The notes beneath the pieces are model-generated. The model was given only the letters and a program-made list of their open reading frames with translations. It did no database searches and was not told the origin of the DNA. 13,421 nucleotides of DNA from DASTBU01 sp035711845 (lineage in GTDB: Bacteria; Acidobacteriota; Vicinamibacteria; Vicinamibacterales; 2-12-FULL-66-21), in assembly GCA_035711845.1 (NCBI GenBank), contig DASTBU010000101.1, forward strand, positions 1-13,421, read 5' to 3'. The translations under genes and the position numbers were made by a program. The stretch's first letter is position 1; each line of letters begins with the position of its first letter. Of this stretch, positions 6,919 to 13,421 are shown in pieces.

Positions 6919-8736
6919 TTACTTCCCGATCTTCTTCTGCGCTTCCGCGAACTCCGGCCGATCCTTGATCGCGGGGTCTGCCGACTGCGCGGCCTTGAGC
7001 GCGGCGGCGGCTTCCTCGAACCGCCCGAGCTCTGCCAAGACGATGGCGGCGTGCAGCTGTACCTCGCCGTTGGCGGGAAGCACCTTTGCGGCCGGCTGCA
7101 GCAGCTTCACCGCGCCGCTGTTGTCGCCGAGCAAGTGCTTGATCCAGCCGACCGTGTCGGCAACGGCCGCGTTGCGCGGCGCCAGCAGCAGCGCGCGCTC
7201 GGCGATTGGAAGGGCATCCTTCGGATTGCCCTCGCGTATGGCCATCGCATACGCGAGGTTGTTCAGCGAGAGCGCGTCCTTCGGCTCGAGCGCCACCACT
7301 TTCCGATAGGCGGCCAGCGCCTTGTCATACTCGTTTGCCGTATCGTAGAGCAGCCCGAGAGCGCGCCACGCGGCGCTGACCGAGTCGTCCTGCGCCACCG
7401 CCTGCTCGAGCGACTGGCGGGCGCCCTCGTTATCCTGTCGAGCGATCCTCGATTCGGCCCGCACGACGAGCTTCACGACCGCGGGATCCGTTTTCAGCGT
7501 CGAAGCCGCCAGCCGGCGCGCCGAGAACAGCGCCGGCAGCTCCGTTTCCTTGTCGAGCGGAGGATCGAGGTCCGCAGCCGGAACTGTCGTTTTCGTGAAC
7601 GGGCCGCACAGCGGGTCGCCGACGATGATGGATTGCCAGCTGAGGGCGGGAAGGGCAAGGTAGAAGGCTTCTGCGAGGTTGAAGCCTGCGACGTACGACG
7701 GGAAGAGAATCTCGGGCCGGACGGAGCTGTCGAGATACGGCTCGGCCACGTACCCCGCCACGCCCGTGACGCCCGCGCGCACCAGGTCCGCGGTGAGCGA
7801 TTGGGGCGAGGCCGCGAAGTAGGATTGTCGCGACTCCCATCGTCCGGGCTTCCACGCCTTTGGTGGTTCGCTGAACGTGCGTGCATCGCTGCTCACGAAC
7901 ATGGCCGCGAGCGCCCCCGGCGCAAAGTCGAGCCCCGGATGCCGCTCCGTCATCGACGGATCGTTCGATCCCCAGGAGTAGTAGCCGAGGACCCCTTTGT
8001 CGGCTTCGACCAGGCGGCTGCTCTCTTCGAGGACGACCCGCTTGCCCAGGCCTTGCGCCCGGAGCCGCTTTGCCGCTTCGGCGAGCCACTCGTTGGGCCT
8101 GTCGTTCAGGCCTGCGCGTTGATCGAGAAGGACGCGGCCGGTCGTGACCGGCTCGAGGCCACGATCCACCAGCGCCTTGGCGTCGTCGGTGGTGAATCCG
8201 TCGAGACGCGTCACGAGGTAGATGTCGTCGCTGGCGTGGCTGAAACGCCGGGCCTTCGCCACGGGCTGGTCGCCGAGATAGTACGGGTTGGGGACCGATC
8301 CGTTCGGCGCGACCGGCTCGCCCGTCATCCGGCGATACAGCAGCGCGAGCTCGGAATCGACGCTCGAGACGGTGCCCGTCCGGCCGCCCGTGCCCGCGAT
8401 CCGCAACGGGATGCCCTTGGTGAGAACGATGTACAGGATGCGATCGTGCGCGGAGTGACGACCGATCCACGCCGAGATCGGGACCTGAATCGTCAGGTCG
8501 TACTCGGCGCGCGTGACCTGGTCGGCTGTGGAGGTCGTGATCTTCAGCAGCTGCTCCGCCGGGATGCGCCGCCGCTTGACGTAGTACTCGGCAATGTCGA
8601 TCGACGGCGCCGAATTGGTGTTGGCAACCACCAGAACGCTGGCGACCGTCTGGGCCTGGCCGTCGGACGCGAGCAGGCCGAGAGACACGACGGCCGCACA
8701 GAAAACCCGCACTGGACGCATGGCTAAGTTTAACAT
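6919..8736 (-). CDS. Secreted TIGR03790-type protein with C-terminal TPR repeats
   Basis: The 605-residue product starts with a likely signal peptide. The hydrophobic stretch VFCAAVVSLGLLAS is followed by SDGQA|Q, with cleavage near residue 28. The ATG at 8736 is given here, but the in-frame ATG at 8721 gives a more compact signal peptide, and neither has a strong ribosome site. Residues about 30-380 match my recollection of the uncharacterised TIGR03790 family: VLVVANTNSAPSIDIAEYYV, RILYIVLTKGIPLRI, GVLGYYSWGSNDP (248-260) and SWQSIIVGDPLCGPF (366-380). The closing GDP motif and overall order are faintly reminiscent of gingipain-like C25 peptidases, but I see no clear His-Cys pair. Residues about 420-600 form four to five TPR helices, for example AWRALGLLYDTANEYDKALAAYRKVVALEP. 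The protein is probably exported or periplasmic and interacts with partners through the TPRs. Function unknown. Confidence 0.87.
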   Translation of the reverse strand: MLNLAMRPVRVFCAAVVSLGLLASDGQAQTVASVLVVANTNSAPSIDIAEYYVKRRRIPAEQLLKITTSTADQVTRAEYDLTIQVPISAWIGRHSAHDRILYIVLTKGIPLRIAGTGGRTGTVSSVDSELALLYRRMTGEPVAPNGSVPNPYYLGDQPVAKARRFSHASDDIYLVTRLDGFTTDDAKALVDRGLEPVTTGRVLLDQRAGLNDRPNEWLAEAAKRLRAQGLGKRVVLEESSRLVEADKGVLGYYSWGSNDPSMTERHPGLDFAPGALAAMFVSSDARTFSEPPKAWKPGRWESRQSYFAASPQSLTADLVRAGVTGVAGYVAEPYLDSSVRPEILFPSYVAGFNLAEAFYLALPALSWQSIIVGDPLCGPFTKTTVPAADLDPPLDKETELPALFSARRLAASTLKTDPAVVKLVVRAESRIARQDNEGARQSLEQAVAQDDSVSAAWRALGLLYDTANEYDKALAAYRKVVALEPKDALSLNNLAYAMAIREGNPKDALPIAERALLLAPRNAAVADTVGWIKHLLGDNSGAVKLLQPAAKVLPANGEVQLHAAIVLAELGRFEEAAAALKAAQSADPAIKDRPEFAEAQKKIGK

Positions 8737-8823
8737 CGAGCGATCGAGCGATGGACATCACCCGATCGCGATCGCGCGATGGACATCACCCGATCCACCG
8801 ATCGCGCGATCGCGCGATGGACA
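8735..8823. repeat. Cluster of CGATCG palindromes and short direct repeats upstream of the TIGR03790 gene
   Basis: ATCGAGCG is repeated in tandem (8735-8750). GCGATGGACATCACCCGATC occurs at 8748-8767 and 8776-8795, with a ten-base partial copy at 8814-8823. Between them are two perfect palindromes, CGATCGCGATCG (8763-8774) and CGATCGCGCGATCG (8799-8812). Five CGATCG sites fall in about 75 bases. The block lies directly upstream of the TIGR03790 gene on its coding strand, so a structured leader or operator is possible. The spacer from here to about 8979 shows nothing else recognisable. Confidence 0.75.
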
Positions 8824-8979
8824 GCGGCTTGCAGTGGACGTTGGCCGTATCCGACGCCAGACGCGTATCCCGAGGTCAGCTTGCGACTTAGGCGACCGGC
8901 ACCATGTTGGCGGACGAATAGAATTCTGCCGTTGCGGCATCACAAGTCTACCGCGGGCCAGACGCGTGCAGTGGCAGCT

Positions 8980-8998
8980 GACCGTCGGACCGACGGTC
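8980..8998. terminator. Perfect 19-base palindrome just downstream of the small unknown gene
   Basis: GACCGTCGG and CCGACGGTC flank a single base, giving a perfect GC-rich dyad six bases beyond the stop of the - strand gene ending at 9005. As RNA the tight loop would open to a shorter stem, and no T-run follows on the - strand. It may be a termination or stabilising hairpin, or a protein-binding dyad; the sequence does not decide. Confidence 0.45.
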
Positions 8999-9004
8999 GG
9001 GGCG

Positions 9005-9238
9005 CTAGGACTTCAAGGGACTGAGAGGGGCGTCGAAAACAGGTTGGCTGGGGTCGCCATTGTACTGGTGCTCGAACGACGGATGGCTGTGCTGAAAGAC
9101 CTGGGCACCGGTCGTTTCGATCCGCACTGTGTAGGCAATCGGCAGCTGATCGAGGAGCGCGCCAATTGCCTTCACCAGTCCCGGCGCGAGCTGATTCTCG
9201 TCGTCGGCGGTCAGGGTCGAGGTGAAGCGTATGTTCAT
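9005..9238 (-). CDS. Small protein of unknown function (77 residues)
   Basis: The frame from the ATG at 9238 encodes 77 residues starting MNIRFTSTLTADDENQLAPG and ending SPLKS. The start has a good ribosome site, GGGAGAG seven bases upstream, and most codons end in G or C as in the neighbours. The frame is open further upstream to 9415, but that extension has no comparable site and is rich in Ser, Arg and Thr without structure, so the shorter form is preferred. No signal peptide, membrane helix or cysteine motif is visible. The region ATDDEN-to-IETTG alternates like a small alpha/beta domain, with the central piece AIGALLDQLPIAYTVRIET suggesting helix-strand. I do not recognise a family. It stands alone, divergent from the diguanylate cyclase gene across about 257 bp in which I see no clear promoter. 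Confidence 0.55.
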   Translation of the reverse strand: MNIRFTSTLTADDENQLAPGLVKAIGALLDQLPIAYTVRIETTGAQVFQHSHPSFEHQYNGDPSQPVFDAPLSPLKS

Positions 9239-9495
9239 CGGACGACTCTCCCGTTGCAGTCGGGAAGGGACGCTCACTGACGTTCTGGCGTAACAAAATT
9301 GCAATTCGCATTCCGCGGACAGGTTCGCGGCAGGCGCTGTTGATCTAACATTCTGCTGAGCCGGTCGGGTGGCGTTTCTGGAAGTCGCAGTAAACGGAGT
9401 ACTAAATTCTCCCATTCACGCGCTTGCGGCGTTTGTTCGCCCATACCCCTCATCAGTACGGGCAGGAGCGCGGGTCTGACTCTTCGCGGTGAGCA

Positions 9496-10896
9496 GTGGC
9501 CACATCAGCGACCTTGAGCGTTGCCAACAAACCGGGGCTGATCGCGCTCGGCCGGGAAGTTGGGGGAGCCCCGACGATTCAGGAGGGGTATGCGCTGGTG
9601 GTCGCGTCGATCGAGACGTCTTTCGCGACGCCGTGTCTCATCCGTTCACAGGATGGCACGGACTGGCACACGATTGCGCGCTCCCGCAGCGCCGCGGCGA
9701 GCTTCGATAGCGAGCGCGCCATCATCATTCCGCTCGCGCAGAGTCCGGCCACCGAGCTGATCATCGCCCGGCCGACCGATCCGTCCGCGGCCCGCAGGCT
9801 CGGAGATGCCGAATGGCGCGACGTGTTCGGCGGGGTGATCGCGTCGGCGCTGCAGCGCGTGGAGATCGCCGCGCAGCGCGCGGCTGCCGAGCGCCGCGCC
9901 GACACCGTCGATCGCTTCGCGCGAGCGTTGCTCGGCACGGTCGACAGCGCCACGCTGCACCGCGCGATCGTCGAGCACATGGCGCGTGCGGTGGATGCCG
10001 AGGTCGGCGCACTCGCGGTGTACCTGCCGCTGGAGAACTGCCTGGCCATCACCGCCACGTTCGGCTATCCGGCCGTGCTCGTCGAGCACCTCCGCCTTGC
10101 GCCGGGTGAAGGCGTGATCGGACGCGTATTCATCAGGGGAGACGCGGAGCTCGCCTCGAACCTCGCCGCGATACCGGGGCATGTCCGGCGGCGGCGGTAT
10201 CGGACGGACTCGTACGTGGCGCTGCCGCTCTCGGGACCCGACGGGGTCGCGGCCGTGGTGTCGCTCACCGACAAGGCCGGGAGCGGCCTCTTCACCGATG
10301 CCGATCTCTCGCTGCTCGAGCGGATGGCAATCCCGGCGGCGATTGCCGTTGGTCGAGAGCAGCTTCGCGATCGCACGAACGACCTGGCGCATCTGGCGAC
10401 CGTGGATGCGCTGACCGGGCTCTTCAACCGCCGGTACTTCGAGACGCGCGTCGAGCAGGAGCTGCAGCGCCAGCGGCGGCAGCGCGACGAGCTGTCGCTC
10501 CTGATGCTGGATCTCGATAACTTCAAGGACCTGAACGACACGCAGGGACACCTGGTCGGCGACATCGCGCTCAAGGAAGTGGCCGAGATCCTCCACCGAG
10601 CGGTCCGTATCTTCGACGTGTGCGCGCGGTACGGCGGCGAGGAGTTCGTCATCCTGATGCCGGGCGCAGGGTCCTCCACGGCCCTGCGCATCGCCGAGCG
10701 CATCCGCCGGCAAGTCGAACAGCACTTCGTCACCGGCCGGCGCTCGGGCGTGCCGGTTCCCCTCACGGTGAGCATCGGCGTCTCCACTGCCACCCCGAGC
10801 GTGTCCCGCGACGCGCTCGTCAACCAGGCGGATTCAGCGCTTCTCGAAGCGAAGGCCACCGGCAAGAACCAGGTCAAGCTCGCCGAAAGCTGTTAG
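9496..10896 (+). CDS. GAF-GGDEF diguanylate cyclase
   Basis: The 466-residue protein ends in a complete GGDEF domain (about 295-462) that should make cyclic di-GMP from two GTP. DALTGLFNRRYF is at 304-315, the metal-binding LDLDNFKDLND near 338-348, and the active-site loop GGEEF at 380-384. The inhibitory I-site RxxD is intact as R371-IF-D374, five residues before GGEEF, so product feedback is expected. Residues about 138-288 form a GAF domain, with LAPGEGVIGRVF and a VALPL strand as typical elements. Residues about 10-130 may be a second, diverged GAF-like module. There is no membrane helix or signal peptide, so the enzyme is cytosolic and probably senses a small ligand or redox state. The GTG at 9496 lacks a convincing ribosome site (GGTGAG is only two bases away), so the exact start is uncertain. 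A sigma54-type activator gene follows on the same strand. Confidence 0.93.
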   Translation: MATSATLSVANKPGLIALGREVGGAPTIQEGYALVVASIETSFATPCLIRSQDGTDWHTIARSRSAAASFDSERAIIIPLAQSPATELIIARPTDPSAARRLGDAEWRDVFGGVIASALQRVEIAAQRAAAERRADTVDRFARALLGTVDSATLHRAIVEHMARAVDAEVGALAVYLPLENCLAITATFGYPAVLVEHLRLAPGEGVIGRVFIRGDAELASNLAAIPGHVRRRRYRTDSYVALPLSGPDGVAAVVSLTDKAGSGLFTDADLSLLERMAIPAAIAVGREQLRDRTNDLAHLATVDALTGLFNRRYFETRVEQELQRQRRQRDELSLLMLDLDNFKDLNDTQGHLVGDIALKEVAEILHRAVRIFDVCARYGGEEFVILMPGAGSSTALRIAERIRRQVEQHFVTGRRSGVPVPLTVSIGVSTATPSVSRDALVNQADSALLEAKATGKNQVKLAESC

Positions 10897-10952
10897 AGAG
10901 AGCGTCGCGGTGACCCGTACCGAGACACATTACGTGGAGGTAAATCTTTGCC

Positions 10953-10982
10953 TTGACAAGCACTTAACGCCTCGCCTATAAC
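10953..10982 (+). promoter_or_regulatory. Near-consensus sigma70 promoter for the AAA+ activator gene
   Basis: TTGACA at 10953-10958 is a perfect -35 box. CTATAA (10976-10981, 17-base spacer) or TATAAC (10977-10982, 18-base spacer) serves as -10. Transcription would begin near 10989. That excludes the open frame's upstream GTG at 10984 and supports translation from the ATG at 11020. Confidence 0.8.
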
Positions 10983-11019
10983 CGTGGTTCCCCCCCGGGG
11001 TGGGAAACGTACGAGTGCC

Positions 11020-12162
11020 ATGCAGGAACCGCTGAAGCTCATTGGAAACAGTCGCGCGATTCAGCGACTCCGCGAAGACATCCGCGCCGCGGCCAGAACC
11101 GACGCCAAGGTGCTGATCACCGGCGAGAGCGGGGTCGGCAAGGAAATCGTGTCGCGCCTGATTCACGCCGGAGGCCCCCGCGGCACCTATCCGCTCATCA
11201 CGGTCAACTGCGCCGCCATCACCGAAACGCTGCTCGAGAGCGAGCTGTTCGGCCACGAGCGCGGCAGCTTCACGGGCGCCTATCGGGATCGCGTCGGCGT
11301 GCTGGAAATGGCGCATCGCGGCACGGTCTTCATGGACGAGATCGGCGAGACCAGCCCGCGGATGCAGAGCCTGCTCCTGCGCTTCCTCGAGAGCGGCGAG
11401 ATCCAACGCGTGGGTGCCACTCGCTCCAACGGCCGCGTGGACGTCCGGGTGATCGCGGCGACGAACCGCGATCTCCTCAGCTGCGTCGCCCACAAGACGT
11501 TCCGCGAAGACCTGTACTATCGCCTGAACGTAATCCACCTGACGGTCCCGCCGCTGCGGGAGCGCGCCGAAGACCTTCCGCTCCTGCTCGAGCACTTCAT
11601 CGACTACTTCGCCCTCGAGTATGCGGCCCCGCGGATCCGCTTTGAGCCCGATGCGTGGGCGATGCTCCTGGCGTACGGCTGGCCGGGGAACGTCCGGGAG
11701 TTGAAGAACCTGATGGAACGCCTGACGGTCCGCAGCTCCGGGGATTCGCCACCGTTCGGCGTCGCCGATCTGCCGCAGGAAATCCGCCGCACTCCGCCTC
11801 CGGTTGCGTCCGCAGCCGCCGCACCCGTGCGCGTCTCGATCGCGGAGTCGCTGTACCAACAGATCACCCAGGACAAACAGTCGTTCTGGACGGTAGTCTA
11901 CGGTCCGTTCATGTCGCGCGACCTGACGCGCGACGACTTGAGAACGCTGGTGGGGATGGGTCTGCAGCAGACGTCGGGCAGTTACCGGGTACTGGTGGAG
12001 CTGTTCAACATGCCGCTCGGCGACTACAAGCGGTTCCTGAACTTCCTGAGGAAGCACCAGTGCCACATGCCGTTCCAGCAGTTCCGCGGCGGGCTCCTGC
12101 GCGCCGACGGCCAGCCCGGCACGACGTCACTCGACAGAGACCGGCTGATCGCTTCGGCTTGA
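11020..12162 (+). CDS. Sigma54-type AAA+ activator without receiver or Fis helix-turn-helix
   Basis: The 380-residue protein is almost all AAA+ domain, starting only a few residues before it. Walker A is GESGVGKE (35-42) and the sigma54-contact loop is GSFTGA (82-87, a variant of GAFTGA). Walker B is GTVFMDE (101-107), followed by VIAATNRDL, FREDLYYRLNVI (161-172) and the sensor-2 motif GNVREL (223-228). These proteins use ATP to open sigma54-RNA polymerase complexes. Unusually there is no N-terminal receiver or GAF domain. The C-terminal part (about 270-356) is not the usual Fis-type HTH but a different helical module containing FWTVVYGPFMSRDLT, GSYRVLVELFNMPLGDYKRFLNFLRKH and a C-terminal CHMPFQQF. 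It may bind DNA or a partner. A sigma70 promoter sits just upstream. The 3' end overlaps a convergent receiver gene by 36 bp. Which promoters it controls is unknown. Confidence 0.9.
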   Translation: MQEPLKLIGNSRAIQRLREDIRAAARTDAKVLITGESGVGKEIVSRLIHAGGPRGTYPLITVNCAAITETLLESELFGHERGSFTGAYRDRVGVLEMAHRGTVFMDEIGETSPRMQSLLLRFLESGEIQRVGATRSNGRVDVRVIAATNRDLLSCVAHKTFREDLYYRLNVIHLTVPPLRERAEDLPLLLEHFIDYFALEYAAPRIRFEPDAWAMLLAYGWPGNVRELKNLMERLTVRSSGDSPPFGVADLPQEIRRTPPPVASAAAAPVRVSIAESLYQQITQDKQSFWTVVYGPFMSRDLTRDDLRTLVGMGLQQTSGSYRVLVELFNMPLGDYKRFLNFLRKHQCHMPFQQFRGGLLRADGQPGTTSLDRDRLIASA

Positions 12163-12510
12163 CCCGGTCGAGTTGAGCGCCTGGACCAGCGCATGCCCCG
12201 ACACGGGCTTGACGAGATAGACCGCTCCAATCCGGCGGGCTTCTTCCTTCAACACGGGATCGTCGAATCCCGAGAACACGACCACCCGCACGTCGGAGCG
12301 GACGGCACGGGCCAGGAGCGCGAGCTGCAGGCCGTTGAAGGCTCCGAGCCGCACGTCCGTGACGACGATTTGCGGCCGAAGCGTCGCGATCTCGCGCTTC
12401 GCATCCTCGAAGGTGCTGCACGACAACACCTGAAAGCCGCTGTCGGACAGGAAGCGGCTCAGCGCCCCGAGAAGCGGGAGATCATCGTCAACCAGGAGTA
12501 GGGATGTCAC
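12127..12510 (-). CDS. Stand-alone response-regulator receiver protein
   Basis: The 127-residue product is one CheY-like receiver domain with all key residues: acidic D8-D9-D10, phosphoacceptor D52 (IVVTDVRLG), the switch Ser S80 in VFSGF, and K101 in YLVKPV. No output domain follows, only a short Ser-rich tail, so it should signal by protein contact. It starts at a GTG with no clear ribosome site. A -10-like TATACA (12532-12527 on the - strand) would give a leader of only about ten bases. It converges on the AAA+ activator gene, their last 36 bases overlapping on opposite strands. An activator lacking a receiver beside a receiver lacking an output suggests they may work as a pair; this is inference. 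Confidence 0.9.
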   Translation of the reverse strand: MTSLLLVDDDLPLLGALSRFLSDSGFQVLSCSTFEDAKREIATLRPQIVVTDVRLGAFNGLQLALLARAVRSDVRVVVFSGFDDPVLKEEARRIGAVYLVKPVSGHALVQALNSTGSSRSDQPVSVE

Positions 12511-12543
12511 GACTAGGTATGCGGAATGTATACCACAAATCCT

Positions 12544-12607
12544 GGTTCAAGGTTCAAGGGTTCACGGGTTCAAAGGTTCAGGGGGTCATGGGTTCAAGGT
12601 TCAGGGG
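12544..12607 (+). repeat. Short heptanucleotide array, unit GGTTCAA
   Basis: From 12544 the sequence repeats GGTTCAA with occasional one- or two-base insertions and single substitutions (GGTTCAC, GGGTCAT, GGTTCAG), about eight units in all. It fills the spacer between the divergent receiver and enoyl-CoA hydratase genes and runs into the AGGGGAG (12603-12609) that is the likely ribosome site of the hydratase. On the - strand the unit reads TTGAACC. It is less regular than the two arrays around proline dehydrogenase and has an unrelated unit. Confidence 0.88.
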
Positions 12608-12618
12608 AGTGAGCCCGT

Positions 12619-13416
12619 GTGTTTCGCACCTTGTTTATGGCAGATCGAACACGTCTGAAAGTCGCCGTCGAAGAGGGCATCGGCACGGTCGTGGTGGACA
12701 GGCCGGCGGTGAAGAATGCGCTTGACCTGGAGACCGTGCACGAGCTCCATGCGGCGCTGCGGGGGCTGGCGGAGGATTCCGGGGTGGGCGTCCTCATCAT
12801 TACCGGCGCGGGGGAGTCGTCCTTCGTCTCGGGCGCGGACATCAACGACATCCGGGCGCGCGGGCGGGACGATGGGTTGGCGGCGATCAACTCGTCGTTG
12901 TTTGCCGCGGTCGAGCGCTTTCCGCGGCCGACCATCGCGGCGGTCAACGGTTATGCGCTGGGGGGCGGGTGCGAGCTGGCGCTGGCGTGCGACATCAGGG
13001 TCGCCGCCGATTCCGCGAAGTTCGGCCAGCCCGAGGTCGGCCTGGGCATCATCCCCGGCGCCGGAGCGACCCAGCGTCTCCCACGCATCGTCGGGTTGGG
13101 GTGGGCCAAGCACCTGATCCTGACCGGCGAGATCATCGACGCGAAGCAGGCGCTCGAGATCGGCCTGGTCACCGCGATCATGCCCGCGGGCCAGCTGCAG
13201 GTCCGCACGCGCGAGCTCGCCAGAAAGATCCTGCGCCACGGACCGCTCGCCATCAGGCTCGCGAAGGCCGCGCTGAACGCCTCCGCGCGCGTCGATCTGG
13301 ACTCGGGCCTCCTCATCGAAACGCTGGCGCAGGCGATTTGCTACGCGTCAGAGGACAAGCAGGAGGGGACGTCGGCGTTCCTCGAGAAGCGGAAGGCGAA
13401 GTTCACGGGCGAGTAA
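12619..13416 (+). CDS. Enoyl-CoA hydratase/isomerase (crotonase) family protein
   Basis: The 265-residue product is a single-domain crotonase. The oxyanion-hole segments are SGADIND (71-77) and ALGGGCELALACD (113-125). The two catalytic glutamates of true hydratases are both in place: E119 in CELA and E139 in GQPEVGLG. PGAGATQRLPRIVG (146-159) follows. The enzyme should add water to 2-enoyl-CoA in beta-oxidation or a related acyl-CoA pathway in the cytosol. Chain-length preference is unknown. Start choice: GTG at 12619 has AGGGGAG nine bases upstream, lying in the end of a heptad array. The ATG at 12637 would give the more usual N-terminus (MADRTRLKV) but has no ribosome site. No partner beta-oxidation gene is in the window; the right edge is five bases beyond the stop. 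Confidence 0.93.
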   Translation: MFRTLFMADRTRLKVAVEEGIGTVVVDRPAVKNALDLETVHELHAALRGLAEDSGVGVLIITGAGESSFVSGADINDIRARGRDDGLAAINSSLFAAVERFPRPTIAAVNGYALGGGCELALACDIRVAADSAKFGQPEVGLGIIPGAGATQRLPRIVGLGWAKHLILTGEIIDAKQALEIGLVTAIMPAGQLQVRTRELARKILRHGPLAIRLAKAALNASARVDLDSGLLIETLAQAICYASEDKQEGTSAFLEKRKAKFTGE

Positions 13417-13421
13417 TCTCG

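Noticed and set aside
7051..8727. 558-codon + strand open frame opposite the TIGR03790 gene
   Set aside because: The - strand frame has a signal peptide, family motifs and TPRs; the + frame has none.
12527..12557. Promoter for the receiver gene using TTGAAC from the heptad array as -35 and TATACA as -10
   Set aside because: The spacer would be 19 bases and TTGAAC recurs with every unit, so the match carries little weight.

Overview
The window is GC-rich, densely coded bacterial DNA, most consistent with Acidobacteriota, possibly a Vicinamibacteria-like lineage. The strongest lineage clue is the gene at the left edge. It is a MacB/FtsX-type permease of the 'acidobacterial duplicated orphan permease' (ADOP) style, with no ATPase gene beside it. 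The remaining genes fit a soil or sediment heterotroph. No rRNA, tRNA, CRISPR array or transposase was seen, and the assignment to a lineage is inference from gene content only.

Layout, left to right. Bases 1-1141 (-) hold the N-terminal part of the permease. Divergent from it is a two-gene operon on the + strand: a dihydrodipicolinate-synthase/N-acetylneuraminate-lyase family enzyme and an SDR-fold protein whose catalytic Tyr/Lys pair is replaced. A proline dehydrogenase follows, and heptanucleotide arrays of different sequence flank it on both sides. After a ~100-bp palindromic repeat element comes a large membrane protein fused to a spermidine-synthase-like domain. Convergent to that is a secreted TIGR03790-type protein with C-terminal TPRs. 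A repeat-rich spacer and a 77-residue unknown protein follow.

The right third (9496-12510) looks like a signalling block. It holds a GAF-GGDEF diguanylate cyclase, a sigma54-type AAA+ activator with neither a receiver nor a recognisable Fis helix-turn-helix, and a stand-alone receiver protein encoded convergently, whose 3' end overlaps the activator by 36 bp. The activator has a near-consensus sigma70 promoter. The window closes with an enoyl-CoA hydratase gene.

The most unusual feature is non-coding. Three separate arrays with a 7-bp period occur in ~10 kb, each with a different unit (A[A/G]CTGGN, AG[T/C]CCCG, GGTTCAA). All sit exactly in gene boundaries. One ends on the base before the proline dehydrogenase ATG, one begins three bases after that gene's stop, and one ends in the Shine-Dalgarno-like sequence of the hydratase gene. 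The first array also has inverted heptads that could form a 31-bp stem, and the second makes a long G-quadruplex-type tract on the - strand. Long open frames crossing these arrays are artefacts of the repeat.
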